Origin: Acidimicrobiaceae bacterium
GTDB lineage: Bacteria; Actinomycetota; Acidimicrobiia; Acidimicrobiales; Poriferisodalaceae
DNA length: 50,634 nt
Direction: 5' to 3'
Assembly: GCA_002705305.1 (NCBI GenBank)
Contig: PAHW01000023.1
Coordinates: forward strand, 6,251-56,884
Shown: positions 25,703-33,625 of the stretch, piece after piece
How the letters are laid out: each line of letters opens with the position of its first letter
Position numbering within the stretch: position 1 is the first letter of the stretch
Notes under the pieces: model-generated
Database searches by the model: none
Told to the model about the DNA's origin: nothing
Seen by the model: the letters and a program-made list of their open reading frames with translations, nothing else
Program-made: the position numbers and the translations under genes

Positions 25703-25718
25703 CCGAACGTTTGTTCGG
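25703..25718. promoter_or_regulatory. SOS (LexA) box 1
   Basis: CCGAAC-GTTT-GTTCGG is a perfect 6+6 palindrome with the GAAC-N4-GTTC core used by LexA in actinobacteria and Bacillus. It overlaps the proposed recA -35 region, the classical place for repression. Confidence 0.75.
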
Positions 25719-25727
25719 GCAAGTACC

Positions 25728-25739
25728 GAACAAATGTTC
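25728..25739. promoter_or_regulatory. SOS (LexA) box 2
   Basis: GAAC-AAAT-GTTC, with a preceding C, agrees with the CGAACRNRYGTTC-type consensus. It is centred 23 bases from box 1, about two helix turns, so two LexA dimers could bind the same face. It lies 54 bases before the crotonase start and may also control that gene. Confidence 0.72.
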
Positions 25740-25792
25740 TATTGGGACACTTCGAAGCGGCACAAACTAAGAGAAACCGCGAGAATCTCAGA

Positions 25793-26644
25793 ATGACCAA
25801 TCACCTAGCCGACGAAGATTTTGAGCTCCTCCATATTGATCGCACCGATGGGGTGGCTTTTGTAACGATCGACGCTCCACCTATCAACGTGATGACACCC
25901 GCGTTATTTCGCGAACTGGCCAAGTTTGGAGCCCAGGTTGCCGAAGACGAGTCCGTTCGAGTGGTCGTGCTGCGAAGCGACGATCCAGACTTTTTCATTG
26001 CCCACTTCGACGTTTCTGCAATTCTCGGATTTCCAACTGAGGGTCCCGCCGAACGACCGGAGCAAATCGGTGGTTTTCACTTAATGTGCGAAACCTACAG
26101 GACGATGCCAAAAGCGACGATTGTTGAGATTGGAGGTCGCGTCGGCGGCGGAGGTAGCGAGCTTTCCATGTCGTGTGACATGCGATTTGGGGCGATGGGT
26201 AAAACCATTGTCAATCAAATGGAAGTGCCGCTCGGGATCCTTCCTGGTGGTACTGGGACACAGCGGCTACCGCGTCTCGTCGGGCGGGGTCGCGCTATGG
26301 AAATTGTTCTGGGTGGCGTCGATATTGATGCTGAGACAGCCGAAGCTTGGGGGTATCTGAATAGAGCGCTGCCTCCCGAAGATCTGCGAGCGTTCGTAAC
26401 CGATCTCGCCTTTCGAATTTCAGCTTTCCCTCCCCAAGCGGTCGCGTTGGCAAAGGAGGCAGTGAACAATGCTGACACTTTGCCGTTGAGAGAGGGCTTG
26501 CTGGAGGAGCAGTATCTCTTCCAACAACTGTTACGCACCCCGGACGCAGCGCCAGCAATGCAGAGTTTTTTGGATATCGGCGGACAAACCCGCGAGGGAG
26601 AAACTCGAATGGGACAGCTAGCTGGAGAAATTGGTCGCTCCTGA
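25793..26644 (+). CDS. enoyl-CoA hydratase/isomerase (crotonase family)
   Basis: This 283-residue crotonase-fold enzyme probably hydrates or isomerises an enoyl-CoA. The oxyanion-hole strands are FIAHFDV (68-74) and RVGGGGSEL (116-124). Both glutamates of hydratases are retained: Glu123 in GGGSEL and Glu144 in MEVPLGILPGGTGTQRLPR. The AHFD in place of the common AGAD or AGGD suggests a divergent subfamily. The ATG at 25793 was chosen because the frame upstream, open for another 37 codons, contains the two SOS boxes. It is divergent from recA and may share LexA control, which would be unusual for a lipid enzyme. Confidence 0.88.
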   Translation: MTNHLADEDFELLHIDRTDGVAFVTIDAPPINVMTPALFRELAKFGAQVAEDESVRVVVLRSDDPDFFIAHFDVSAILGFPTEGPAERPEQIGGFHLMCETYRTMPKATIVEIGGRVGGGGSELSMSCDMRFGAMGKTIVNQMEVPLGILPGGTGTQRLPRLVGRGRAMEIVLGGVDIDAETAEAWGYLNRALPPEDLRAFVTDLAFRISAFPPQAVALAKEAVNNADTLPLREGLLEEQYLFQQLLRTPDAAPAMQSFLDIGGQTREGETRMGQLAGEIGRS

Positions 26645-26703
26645 ACTCGGAAACGGCTGCCTGCGAATGGCGTTGCGAATTGTCTATGCCTGATCTCGAC
26701 GCG

Positions 26704-27606
26704 CTATCGAAATTCCGGCGCGACCTGTTCAATGAAAAGATCCATTGATTCTTTCTTGCGTTCCATGGGCCCGAACGTAAAGTCCGGGACAATTAATTCA
26801 TCGAGTCCGACTTGGCTGTACTGACCAACGATGTCGATCACCTCCGCGGGTGTTCCAACGATGGTCGCCCGCCCAAAGTCTTGATCTCGAAACCGAGAAA
26901 GTCTCTCTTCGTCTTCAGATATGAACATGAGAGCGCAAGCAGATCGTTGGATGTCGCTTGGGTCACGTTCAACGTCTTCGCAATGCGCGTCTAAGACACC
27001 GCACAACTCTTCTATATCGCTCGGCATCCCCCAGTAATTCCATTCATCTGCGAATTTTGCAGCTGTCCGTAGAGTCCGCTTGCGACCGCCACCGCCGATT
27101 AGGAGCGGCAGTTTGGATTGCACTGGCTTCGGATCGAGAGGAGCATCTGTTAACGCGTAGTGCGTTCCCTGGTACTCAGTGCGTTCGTTGGCGAGAAGTG
27201 AGGTGATGATCTCCACTGCTTCATCGAGTCGATCGAGTCGACCCTTAAGGGTCGAGAATTCGAAACCATATTTCTCGTGTTCATTCTCTTGCCATCCAGC
27301 CCCGATTCCCAGGACAACTCGACCGCCAGATATGTGGTCGATCGTCGTCGCGATCTTGGCGGTAAGGGCTGGACTTCGGTAGGTATTTCCTGCGACGAGG
27401 GGACCTATTCGGACTCGCGGTACTGAGACCGCAATCGCAGCTAGCACGGACCACGCTTCGTGAATTGGTTGGTCGATGTTTTCTTCATTGGGCATGAAGT
27501 GGTCGGCGTACCAGATGCCATCCCATCCAGTGGCCTCGGCGTGACGACATCCTTCAAGGGTGTCATCCCATGACTGTCCATTACCTGTCCAGAAGCTGAA
27601 GCGCAT
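26704..27606 (-). CDS. luciferase-like (LLM) probable F420-dependent oxidoreductase
   Basis: This 300-residue TIM-barrel oxidoreductase belongs to the bacterial luciferase-like superfamily. GWDGIWYADHFMPN near the N-terminus, the RVRIGPLVAGNTYRSPA strand and the DHISGGRVVLGIGAGW motif (about 89-104) are characteristic of actinobacterial F420-dependent members. The terminal GPMERKKESMDLF helix completes the barrel. A pocket for F420H2 is inferred from family, not seen directly; FMN is the alternative. No F420 biosynthesis gene is in the window. It converges with the crotonase gene and follows thpR on the same strand with a gap of 42 bases. Confidence 0.88.
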   Translation of the reverse strand: MRFSFWTGNGQSWDDTLEGCRHAEATGWDGIWYADHFMPNEENIDQPIHEAWSVLAAIAVSVPRVRIGPLVAGNTYRSPALTAKIATTIDHISGGRVVLGIGAGWQENEHEKYGFEFSTLKGRLDRLDEAVEIITSLLANERTEYQGTHYALTDAPLDPKPVQSKLPLLIGGGGRKRTLRTAAKFADEWNYWGMPSDIEELCGVLDAHCEDVERDPSDIQRSACALMFISEDEERLSRFRDQDFGRATIVGTPAEVIDIVGQYSQVGLDELIVPDFTFGPMERKKESMDLFIEQVAPEFR

Positions 27607-27648
27607 GCGAACAGCTTCTCAGAAGTACGGGTGATTCGCTCAGCGGAA

Positions 27649-28143
27649 CTAGGACGGGAGTAGCAAGCGTCGAACTGTCTTGTGGGTGGGGGCACTCGAA
27701 CCAAGAAAACTCTGGACTAGTTCCAGTTCGTTGACGTTGAACGAACCTTCTATGCGCGCGTTCTCTATTTCCGCTTGAGTCACTCCCTTGAGTCGGCCGA
27801 GGGTGAGATGACCTACGAAAGGGAATTGATTTTCCTCTGAGTTGTGTGGGTGGATCGCTTGTTGCACCTGGCGGGCCATATTCGATAACCCCTTAACGGG
27901 TATGACCAAATTGTTCTGGCCGAGAACGCGAACCCGTGGGCCGAACACCGCAGATACTGGGTTCGCCTTGATCTGAGAGAAACGCTTCCCAACTTCTTCT
28001 ATGTCGCAGCGTTCGAAGAAGCAAAGCGTTACGTGCCATTGGCTGAGATCAGTCCATCTAATCCCTTTTTGTGTACGTTTCAAGCGTCGAATGTGCGCGA
28101 CGGCTTCCGATGGAACGGGTACCGAGATAAACGCTCTCGCCAC
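27649..28143 (-). CDS. thpR: RNA 2',3'-cyclic phosphodiesterase
   Basis: This 164-residue 2H phosphoesterase opens 2',3'-cyclic phosphates on RNA ends. The two HxT motifs are His37-Val-Thr39 (WHVTLCFF) and His112-Leu-Thr114 (GHLTLGRLKG), spaced as in the LigT/ThpR family, and RAFISVPVP starts the first strand. It begins with GTG five bases after the cinA stop, so it is co-transcribed with it. The cinA-thpR-recA neighbourhood is common in several phyla and supports the assignment. Confidence 0.9.
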   Translation of the reverse strand: MARAFISVPVPSEAVAHIRRLKRTQKGIRWTDLSQWHVTLCFFERCDIEEVGKRFSQIKANPVSAVFGPRVRVLGQNNLVIPVKGLSNMARQVQQAIHPHNSEENQFPFVGHLTLGRLKGVTQAEIENARIEGSFNVNELELVQSFLGSSAPTHKTVRRLLLPS

Positions 28144-28148
28144 TGCGT

Positions 28149-29405
28149 CTAGCGCCGCCCCTCGAGGTGCAGCCTCAATAGATTCAGCAGTGAGATGGCA
28201 CTGAATTGCCGAATTCGTTCTAAGTCACCGGGAAGCTTCACTTGCTCAACCGTTTCGAATCCCTCCATAGATACTGCCAACCAGGCTGTACCAAACGGCT
28301 GATCTTCTGTCCCCTGAGAGGGATCTTCTATCGCTGTGGTGGCTAGACCTACATCGGAAACGAGGATTCCCCGTGCTACTCGAGCCAGCTGCAGGGCGGC
28401 TTCCTCAGGTTGCACCGCCGCGGGATCTCCCCGGAGAAGATAAGACAAAATACCTGGACCTCGAGCCGTTACTCCCCCAGAAAAAGCCTGAGTCCCGCTT
28501 GGAGCGGTCCCTAAGCGGTGGGTAATGAAGCCCGCTGTCGTCGTCTCGATGACCCCCAACCGCAGTCCTCTTTCGGCCAATATCCCAAGAACTGTTGATT
28601 CCATGTTGTGTTCATCGACGGCGAACACCAAGTCACCTAGTAGCTGTCGTAAATGTTCTTCTTCGGAGTCAAGGATCAGAGCCACTTCGGACGAAGTAGC
28701 GGCTTTGGCGGTGATGCGGACCTTTATCCCTTCGACTCCGCTGGCTAAAAATGCGAGGGTTGGGTTGCCTGACGTTTCCAACTCGTTGATGCGCGTACCG
28801 AGCAGTTCCGCTAGTCCGGATTCACTTTGCCCCCAAGTTCGCAACACTCTGCTCTCAATGACTGAGCTAAGTCCCGCTCGTTGTTGAAGGTCGGGAATCA
28901 CCGTTCCCGACATCATCTCTTTCATCTCATATGGGACGCCTGGAACCGCATAGATGACCTTTTGTTGGCCGCTGTCTGAGGACACGGGCACGATCAGTCC
29001 TGGTGCGGTCCCAGGTTGTTGGGGAATGGGACGCGCGCCTTCGGGAACCATTGCTTGTCGAAGATTATTCTCTGGCATATCTCGTCCTCGACTTTTGAAC
29101 ATCGCTCGAATACGTTGAGCGATCGTTTCGTCAAGCACGAGTTCTGATCCGACCACGCTGGCGATCACGTCCCTAGTTATGTCGTCTTGAGTCGGACCAA
29201 GACCGCCGCACATGATCAGTGCGTCGCTACGTTCTAACCCTTGACGGACGGCTTCTTCGATCCGGCTCCAGTTGTCACCAACTTTGGTCTGATAGTGACT
29301 ATCGATACCCGCGAGAGCTAATTGTTCTCCGATCCAAGACGAATTCGTATCCACAATCTGGCCGAGCAACAACTCAGTCCCAACAGCAATGACTTCGCAG
29401 TTCAT
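28149..29405 (-). CDS. cinA: CinA-family protein, deamidase site degenerate
   Basis: This 418-residue protein has an N-terminal molybdopterin-binding-like (COG1058) domain with GTELLLGQIVDTNS (9-22), GGLGPTQDDITRD (67-79) and AVPGVPYEMKEM. This domain hydrolyses ADP-ribose-type pyrophosphates in characterised CinA. The C-terminal nicotinamide-mononucleotide deamidase domain (about 272-418) is changed: the usual AESCTGG reads IETTTAG (286-292), replacing the catalytic Ser by Thr, and the YSN-x2-K segment reads TARGPG, so Tyr and Lys are absent. The domain is full length, which argues against simple decay. The ATG at 29405 has TAGGGT six bases upstream. It lies between pgsA and thpR. Confidence 0.9.
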   Translation of the reverse strand: MNCEVIAVGTELLLGQIVDTNSSWIGEQLALAGIDSHYQTKVGDNWSRIEEAVRQGLERSDALIMCGGLGPTQDDITRDVIASVVGSELVLDETIAQRIRAMFKSRGRDMPENNLRQAMVPEGARPIPQQPGTAPGLIVPVSSDSGQQKVIYAVPGVPYEMKEMMSGTVIPDLQQRAGLSSVIESRVLRTWGQSESGLAELLGTRINELETSGNPTLAFLASGVEGIKVRITAKAATSSEVALILDSEEEHLRQLLGDLVFAVDEHNMESTVLGILAERGLRLGVIETTTAGFITHRLGTAPSGTQAFSGGVTARGPGILSYLLRGDPAAVQPEEAALQLARVARGILVSDVGLATTAIEDPSQGTEDQPFGTAWLAVSMEGFETVEQVKLPGDLERIRQFSAISLLNLLRLHLEGRR

Positions 29406-29411
29406 GTCATG

Positions 29412-29417
29412 ACCCTA
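29412..29417 (-). promoter_or_regulatory. TANNNT -10 of cinA
   Basis: TAGGGT on the minus strand, six bases, then the ATG at 29405, in the 74-base gap after pgsA. Confidence 0.42.
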
Positions 29418-29479
29418 TTGCGCCTCGGCACATGTTGTATGAGGTTCCATTCTCCGGAGCTAGTTGAGAAGGAGAACTG

Positions 29480-30070
29480 TCAAAGATCTCCGTGTAGTTG
29501 TGCCCGCGACACCTTTCGCGCTGCCAAAAGATACGCTCCGCCGCTCTGAAGAGTAAGCACCAGAGCCAACCACAATGTGGCTGTCGCGACCCAATGCGCT
29601 GATCGCGCGATTGGAGGGATGACAGCAAAGCCAATTGCCCATAATTGAACGAACGTTTTCCATTTTGCGATCCGCGTTGCGGGAACGGTGATTCCTTTGC
29701 GTCCCGCGTACGACCTGTAGGCGCTAATCGTGAACTCTCGGACCGCGATTAATCCAACCGGAGCCCAGTGAAATTGCCCGTTAGCGACAAGAGCGAACAT
29801 CCCGCCAAGGGCGAGGACTTTGTCGGCTAAGGGATCGAGAAATGCTCCGGATCGAGTAGCTCCTTGGCGGCGAGCCAACCAGCCGTCAGCGAAATCCGAC
29901 ATGCCAATGATGAAACCAACGCCAAAGGTAATCCAAGCTGGATCTCGCGTCGCGACAAGCAGCACGAACACAGGTGTTGCGAGAATACGAAATGCGGTTA
30001 CGAAATTGGCCGGGGTTGCAAGCGCGGTAGGTCCGTAAGTCGGGATGTCGTTATCGCCGGGTTCCGTCAT
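29480..30070 (-). CDS. pgsA: CDP-diacylglycerol-glycerol-3-phosphate 3-phosphatidyltransferase
   Basis: This 196-residue integral membrane enzyme makes phosphatidylglycerophosphate. The CDP-alcohol phosphotransferase motif is complete: Asp59, Asp62-Gly63, Ala66-Arg67, Gly75, Asp79 and Asp83 within SDFADGWLARR and GAFLDPLADK. ANFVTAFRILATP at the N-terminus is the usual first helix, and four or five further hydrophobic segments follow. It starts two bases after the rimO stop and lies upstream of cinA, the normal rimO-pgsA-cinA order. Confidence 0.93.
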   Translation of the reverse strand: MTEPGDNDIPTYGPTALATPANFVTAFRILATPVFVLLVATRDPAWITFGVGFIIGMSDFADGWLARRQGATRSGAFLDPLADKVLALGGMFALVANGQFHWAPVGLIAVREFTISAYRSYAGRKGITVPATRIAKWKTFVQLWAIGFAVIPPIARSAHWVATATLWLALVLTLQSGGAYLLAARKVSRAQLHGDL

Positions 30071-30072
30071 TG

Positions 30073-31350
30073 TCAGACTTCCGTCAACTCAGCTTCAAGA
30101 TCCGGGCCATCGGACCGAGTCACAAGCACATTATAAATACTGCCCGGTTCTAGGGATGGGGGGACCTTTATGACGCCGTCAATCTCGGGAGCTTCTCGAT
30201 GGGATCGCCCTACACCGGGTACATCAACCAACACTTCTATGACCGACCCGACGAGTTGATCGCGTCGTGTTGCGGTAATGGTGTCTTGTAAGTCGCTCAA
30301 TTCGACGTGACGTTCAATCATCAACTCACGGGGCACTTGGTGGGGCAGATTTGCTGCGTAGGTGGCATCTTCGAGGGAGTAGGTGAACAGACCGCACCAA
30401 TCAAGTTGAGCCTCTTGCATCCATTCGAGGAGTTCCGCCTGATCGTTTTCAGTTTCTCCGGGGTAGCCAACGATGAAGTTTGATCTGAATGTCGCATCCG
30501 GCGATGCCCGTCGAATTCCGGCAATGCGATCTAAGAATCTCTCGCCATCGCCCCACCGTCGCATTCTCCGGAGGTGCGCTTTGGCCACGTGTTGTAACGA
30601 CAGATCGAAATATGGCACGCCAGTCGACAACACGGCCTCCACCAGTTCGTCGGTCAGATCAGACGGATACAGATACAGCAGTCGAACTCGGTCAACGCGT
30701 TTGGCGACTGCATTTACGAGCGAGACGATTGATCCCCGATGACCACGATCGGCACCGTAGCTAGCAAGATCTTGGGCGACTAAAACGATTTCGCGAGCTT
30801 CAAGCTCGTCAACTTCGCGCAGTATTGAGTCCACTTCGCGACTGTTTTGGGGGCCTCGGAAAGACGGGATCGAGCAGAAGCCGCAGCTACGGTCACATCC
30901 CTCCGCGATTTTTACGTACGCCCAAGGAAGATCCGATGCCGGGCGTCTCAGATTCAGCAGATCAAACTTGGGTAGCGGCGCTTCTGTCGCAACGCTAAGG
31001 CCTGGCGGTCTGCGGGTGAGGTTAACCGGAACTCCGAACCCGGCAACGTGGTCAACTTCGGGGAGGGCGTCCGCCAATTCAGCGCCATAGCGTTCAGCCA
31101 TGCATCCGGTAACCACAATTCGCGCGTCGGGTCTTCTGGCCTGCTCCAACGCGATGATGGCATTAATGGACTCTTCTCGGGCCTCTTCAATAAACGCGCA
31201 CGTGTTTACGACCACAAGGTCGGCCGAAGAAACGTCGTCAGTTGGGATCAAACCATCATCAAGGAGGGTCCCTGCGATCTTGTCTGAGTCGACCTGATTC
31301 TTGGGACAGCCCAACGTATGTAGATGAAAGTGTTGCTGGGGCTCCGACAT
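30073..31350 (-). CDS. rimO: ribosomal protein uS12 methylthiotransferase
   Basis: This 425-residue radical SAM enzyme thiomethylates the conserved aspartate of ribosomal protein S12. The auxiliary-cluster cysteines are Cys15 (HTLGCPKNQVDSD), Cys51 (NTCAFIEEAREES) and Cys83. The radical SAM cysteines are 152, 156 and 159 (GCDRSCGFCSIPSFRG). TLGCPKNxVDSE and FIxxAxEES are diagnostic for RimO rather than MiaB. A TRAM domain ends the protein. TACCCT at 31360-31365 suggests transcription starting just before the second ATG (31350), so this start is preferred over 31356. It is divergent from the copper ATPase gene. FtsK, often upstream, is absent. Confidence 0.94.
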   Translation of the reverse strand: MSEPQQHFHLHTLGCPKNQVDSDKIAGTLLDDGLIPTDDVSSADLVVVNTCAFIEEAREESINAIIALEQARRPDARIVVTGCMAERYGAELADALPEVDHVAGFGVPVNLTRRPPGLSVATEAPLPKFDLLNLRRPASDLPWAYVKIAEGCDRSCGFCSIPSFRGPQNSREVDSILREVDELEAREIVLVAQDLASYGADRGHRGSIVSLVNAVAKRVDRVRLLYLYPSDLTDELVEAVLSTGVPYFDLSLQHVAKAHLRRMRRWGDGERFLDRIAGIRRASPDATFRSNFIVGYPGETENDQAELLEWMQEAQLDWCGLFTYSLEDATYAANLPHQVPRELMIERHVELSDLQDTITATRRDQLVGSVIEVLVDVPGVGRSHREAPEIDGVIKVPPSLEPGSIYNVLVTRSDGPDLEAELTEV

Positions 31351-31403
31351 CGCCATCCCAGGGTACGGGCGTGAGCGCCGCTCGGCGATCGCGAATGCGC
31401 CAG

Positions 31404-31409
31404 TATCAT
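31404..31409 (+). promoter_or_regulatory. TANNNT -10 of the copper ATPase gene
   Basis: TATCAT, six bases, then the ATG at 31416. Close to the consensus TATAAT. Confidence 0.48.
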
Positions 31410-31415
31410 TGCCTC

Positions 31416-33551
31416 ATGGCTGTCGGCGCTTCTGCGGTGAATCAGGACTCTGCCGCGGAACGCACTCAATTCATTATTGAAGGCATGACCTGCACCGCGT
31501 GCGCGGCTCGTATTGAATCTTCTCTCGCGCAGTTAAGCGGTGTCCGCGACGCTCGAGTGAACTTCGCTACAGCGACGTCGCTCGTTTGGCATGACGAATC
31601 AGTGGATCGGGCCACAATGCGTGCCCTGGTCGCGAGCCTCGGCTTCCGAGCTTCCGAAGATGGCAATCGTGCCGAAATTCAAGCCGCCACAGAAGCAACT
31701 CTCGCTCGACGCGCTATCCCGGCTCTCTGCATCGCAGTTGCGGCTTTAGTCATGATGTTCGTCGAATTCCCGAGCAGCGACTGGGTAACAGCGGCTTTGG
31801 CGACTATCAGCGTCTGGTGGGCGGGCTGGACTTTTCATCACTCCGCTCGCCTTCAGATCCGTCAGGGCTCCTTGGCAATGGACACCCTGGTCTCACTTGG
31901 AACGCTCACAGCCTGGTCATGGTCAGTCATCGTGTTGGTGTCGAGAACGGATCGAACTCTTCACTTTGAGGGTGCCACCGCGATCGTAGCTTTCGTGTTG
32001 CTCGGCAAATGGTGGGAGGCCAGGGCGATGCGGACTTCAGGTGATTCGTTGCGCGCGCTTGCAGATATCGCTCCGAGCACGGTTCATTTACGGGACGGCC
32101 GAGAACTTCACATTGAAGAGCTGCAAGTGGGGATGCAATTTATCGTCGCCCCCGGAGAGCGCGTTGCCACCGATGGTCGAGTCGTTGACGGGACTTCCGA
32201 GGTAGATGCTTCTCAAACAACCGGTGAGTCAACTGCGGTGGAGGTCACGCCCGACGCGATGGTCGCGGGCGGCGTGCTCAACGGCGCTGGCTCTTTGGTC
32301 GTTGAGGCCACCGCTGTGGGTGAAGACACAGAGATTGCCCGAGTCGCGAGGCTGGTTGAAGACGCTCAAGCTGGCAAGGCTCCGATACAACGTCTCGCTG
32401 ACCGTGTAGCAGCGACGTTCGTACCTATCGTGATAGCTCTGGCGGTTGGCACACTGGGGGTTCGACTACTCCTGGGCCACGAACTGGGTGACACGTTCAC
32501 GGCCGCTATTGCAGTGCTCATCGTCTCTTGCCCGTGCGCTCTCGGTTTGGCAACGCCCCTTGCGGTGCTCGTCGGAACCGGTCGCGCCGCCCAGTTGGGA
32601 GTCATCGTCGCTGGAGCTCACGTTTTGGACTCCACCCGTGTTGTCGACACGGTGGTTTTCGACAAGACAGGCACCCTTACTAAAGGGCAGCCAACCGTAA
32701 GCGAGGTCATCGCTCCGGACAACAATCGCTCACTTCTTTTGTCGCTAGCCGGGTCTCTGGAATCAAGGTCGGAGCACCCTTTAGCGCGGGCATTCGCGCC
32801 GTTCTACGACGAAGCTGCGTCGGTCAGCAGCTTCGTAAATCACCCCGGCGAAGGCGTGACCGGCACTGTCGATGAACAGGAAATGAGAGTGGGTAAGAGG
32901 GCGTTATTTGAACACGTTCCTTCCAATCTCATAGACCCAACCATTTCAGGGACGACGATTTTTCTGGGTCGAGGGCCCACGGCTGAGGCGGCCGTTTTCA
33001 TTCGAGACGAGCTTCGACCAACAAGTGCAGCTGCCATTTCTGCGCTCCGCGATCTCGACCTCGAAGTCGTTCTGCTCTCCGGGGATAGCCGCGAAGTTGC
33101 TGACGCTGTCGCACAAGACGTCTGCATTGACAAAGTCATTGCAGAGGTGTTGCCCGAGGAAAAGCGGGATCATATACAGGCCCTGCAGGCCGAGGGTCAA
33201 TGCGTAGCAATGGTAGGTGACGGGATTAATGACACGCCTGCGTTGGCGATCGCCGATCTCGGTATCGCCATGCAATCAGGAACTGACGCCGCGAGGAATA
33301 CCGCAGATCTAACCATCATGACTAACGACCCTCGCGCGGTTGCTGACGGCATAGCTTTGTCACGCAAAACTCTTCGGGTGATAAAGGTCAACCTTGTTTG
33401 GGCGTTCTCCTACAACGCAGTTGCTCTGCCGCTCGCCATAACTGGTTCTCTAGCGCCGACTCAGGCAGCAATCGCAATGGCCTTGTCATCGTTTCTCGTT
33501 GTCACAAATAGCCTCCGCCTTCGCCGGTTCCGCAGCCTCTACTCCAATTGA
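31416..33551 (+). CDS. copA: copper-exporting P1B-type ATPase
   Basis: This 711-residue heavy-metal P-type ATPase probably exports Cu(I). One N-terminal metal-binding domain has GMTCTACAARI (Cys26, Cys29). The actuator has TTGES (about 268-272), membrane helix 6 has Cys372-Pro-Cys374 (SCPCALGLATP), the phosphorylated residue is Asp416 (FDKTGTLT), and GDGINDTPAL closes the P-domain. The HMA loop and CPC fit the Cu/Ag subgroup. The ATG at 31416 has TATCAT six bases upstream; the open frame extends to 31242, but that part lies antisense in rimO. No copper chaperone or CsoR repressor is adjacent. Confidence 0.93.
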   Translation: MAVGASAVNQDSAAERTQFIIEGMTCTACAARIESSLAQLSGVRDARVNFATATSLVWHDESVDRATMRALVASLGFRASEDGNRAEIQAATEATLARRAIPALCIAVAALVMMFVEFPSSDWVTAALATISVWWAGWTFHHSARLQIRQGSLAMDTLVSLGTLTAWSWSVIVLVSRTDRTLHFEGATAIVAFVLLGKWWEARAMRTSGDSLRALADIAPSTVHLRDGRELHIEELQVGMQFIVAPGERVATDGRVVDGTSEVDASQTTGESTAVEVTPDAMVAGGVLNGAGSLVVEATAVGEDTEIARVARLVEDAQAGKAPIQRLADRVAATFVPIVIALAVGTLGVRLLLGHELGDTFTAAIAVLIVSCPCALGLATPLAVLVGTGRAAQLGVIVAGAHVLDSTRVVDTVVFDKTGTLTKGQPTVSEVIAPDNNRSLLLSLAGSLESRSEHPLARAFAPFYDEAASVSSFVNHPGEGVTGTVDEQEMRVGKRALFEHVPSNLIDPTISGTTIFLGRGPTAEAAVFIRDELRPTSAAAISALRDLDLEVVLLSGDSREVADAVAQDVCIDKVIAEVLPEEKRDHIQALQAEGQCVAMVGDGINDTPALAIADLGIAMQSGTDAARNTADLTIMTNDPRAVADGIALSRKTLRVIKVNLVWAFSYNAVALPLAITGSLAPTQAAIAMALSSFLVVTNSLRLRRFRSLYSN

Positions 33552-33625
33552 TCCCATCATCGCTTTCTGATTGACACAGACACTGGTGACTGCTTCCTAC
33601 TTGGTGTTGCTCACCTTGAAGGTCA

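Noticed and set aside
25682-25792. Upstream extension of the crotonase frame by 37 codons
   Set aside because: The stretch holds the two SOS boxes and the proposed recA promoter, and its product has no family similarity; the ATG at 25793 matches the usual crotonase N-terminus.
31242-31415. N-terminal extension of the copper ATPase frame by 58 codons
   Set aside because: It is antisense to the start of rimO, and the ATG at 31416 has TATCAT six bases upstream.
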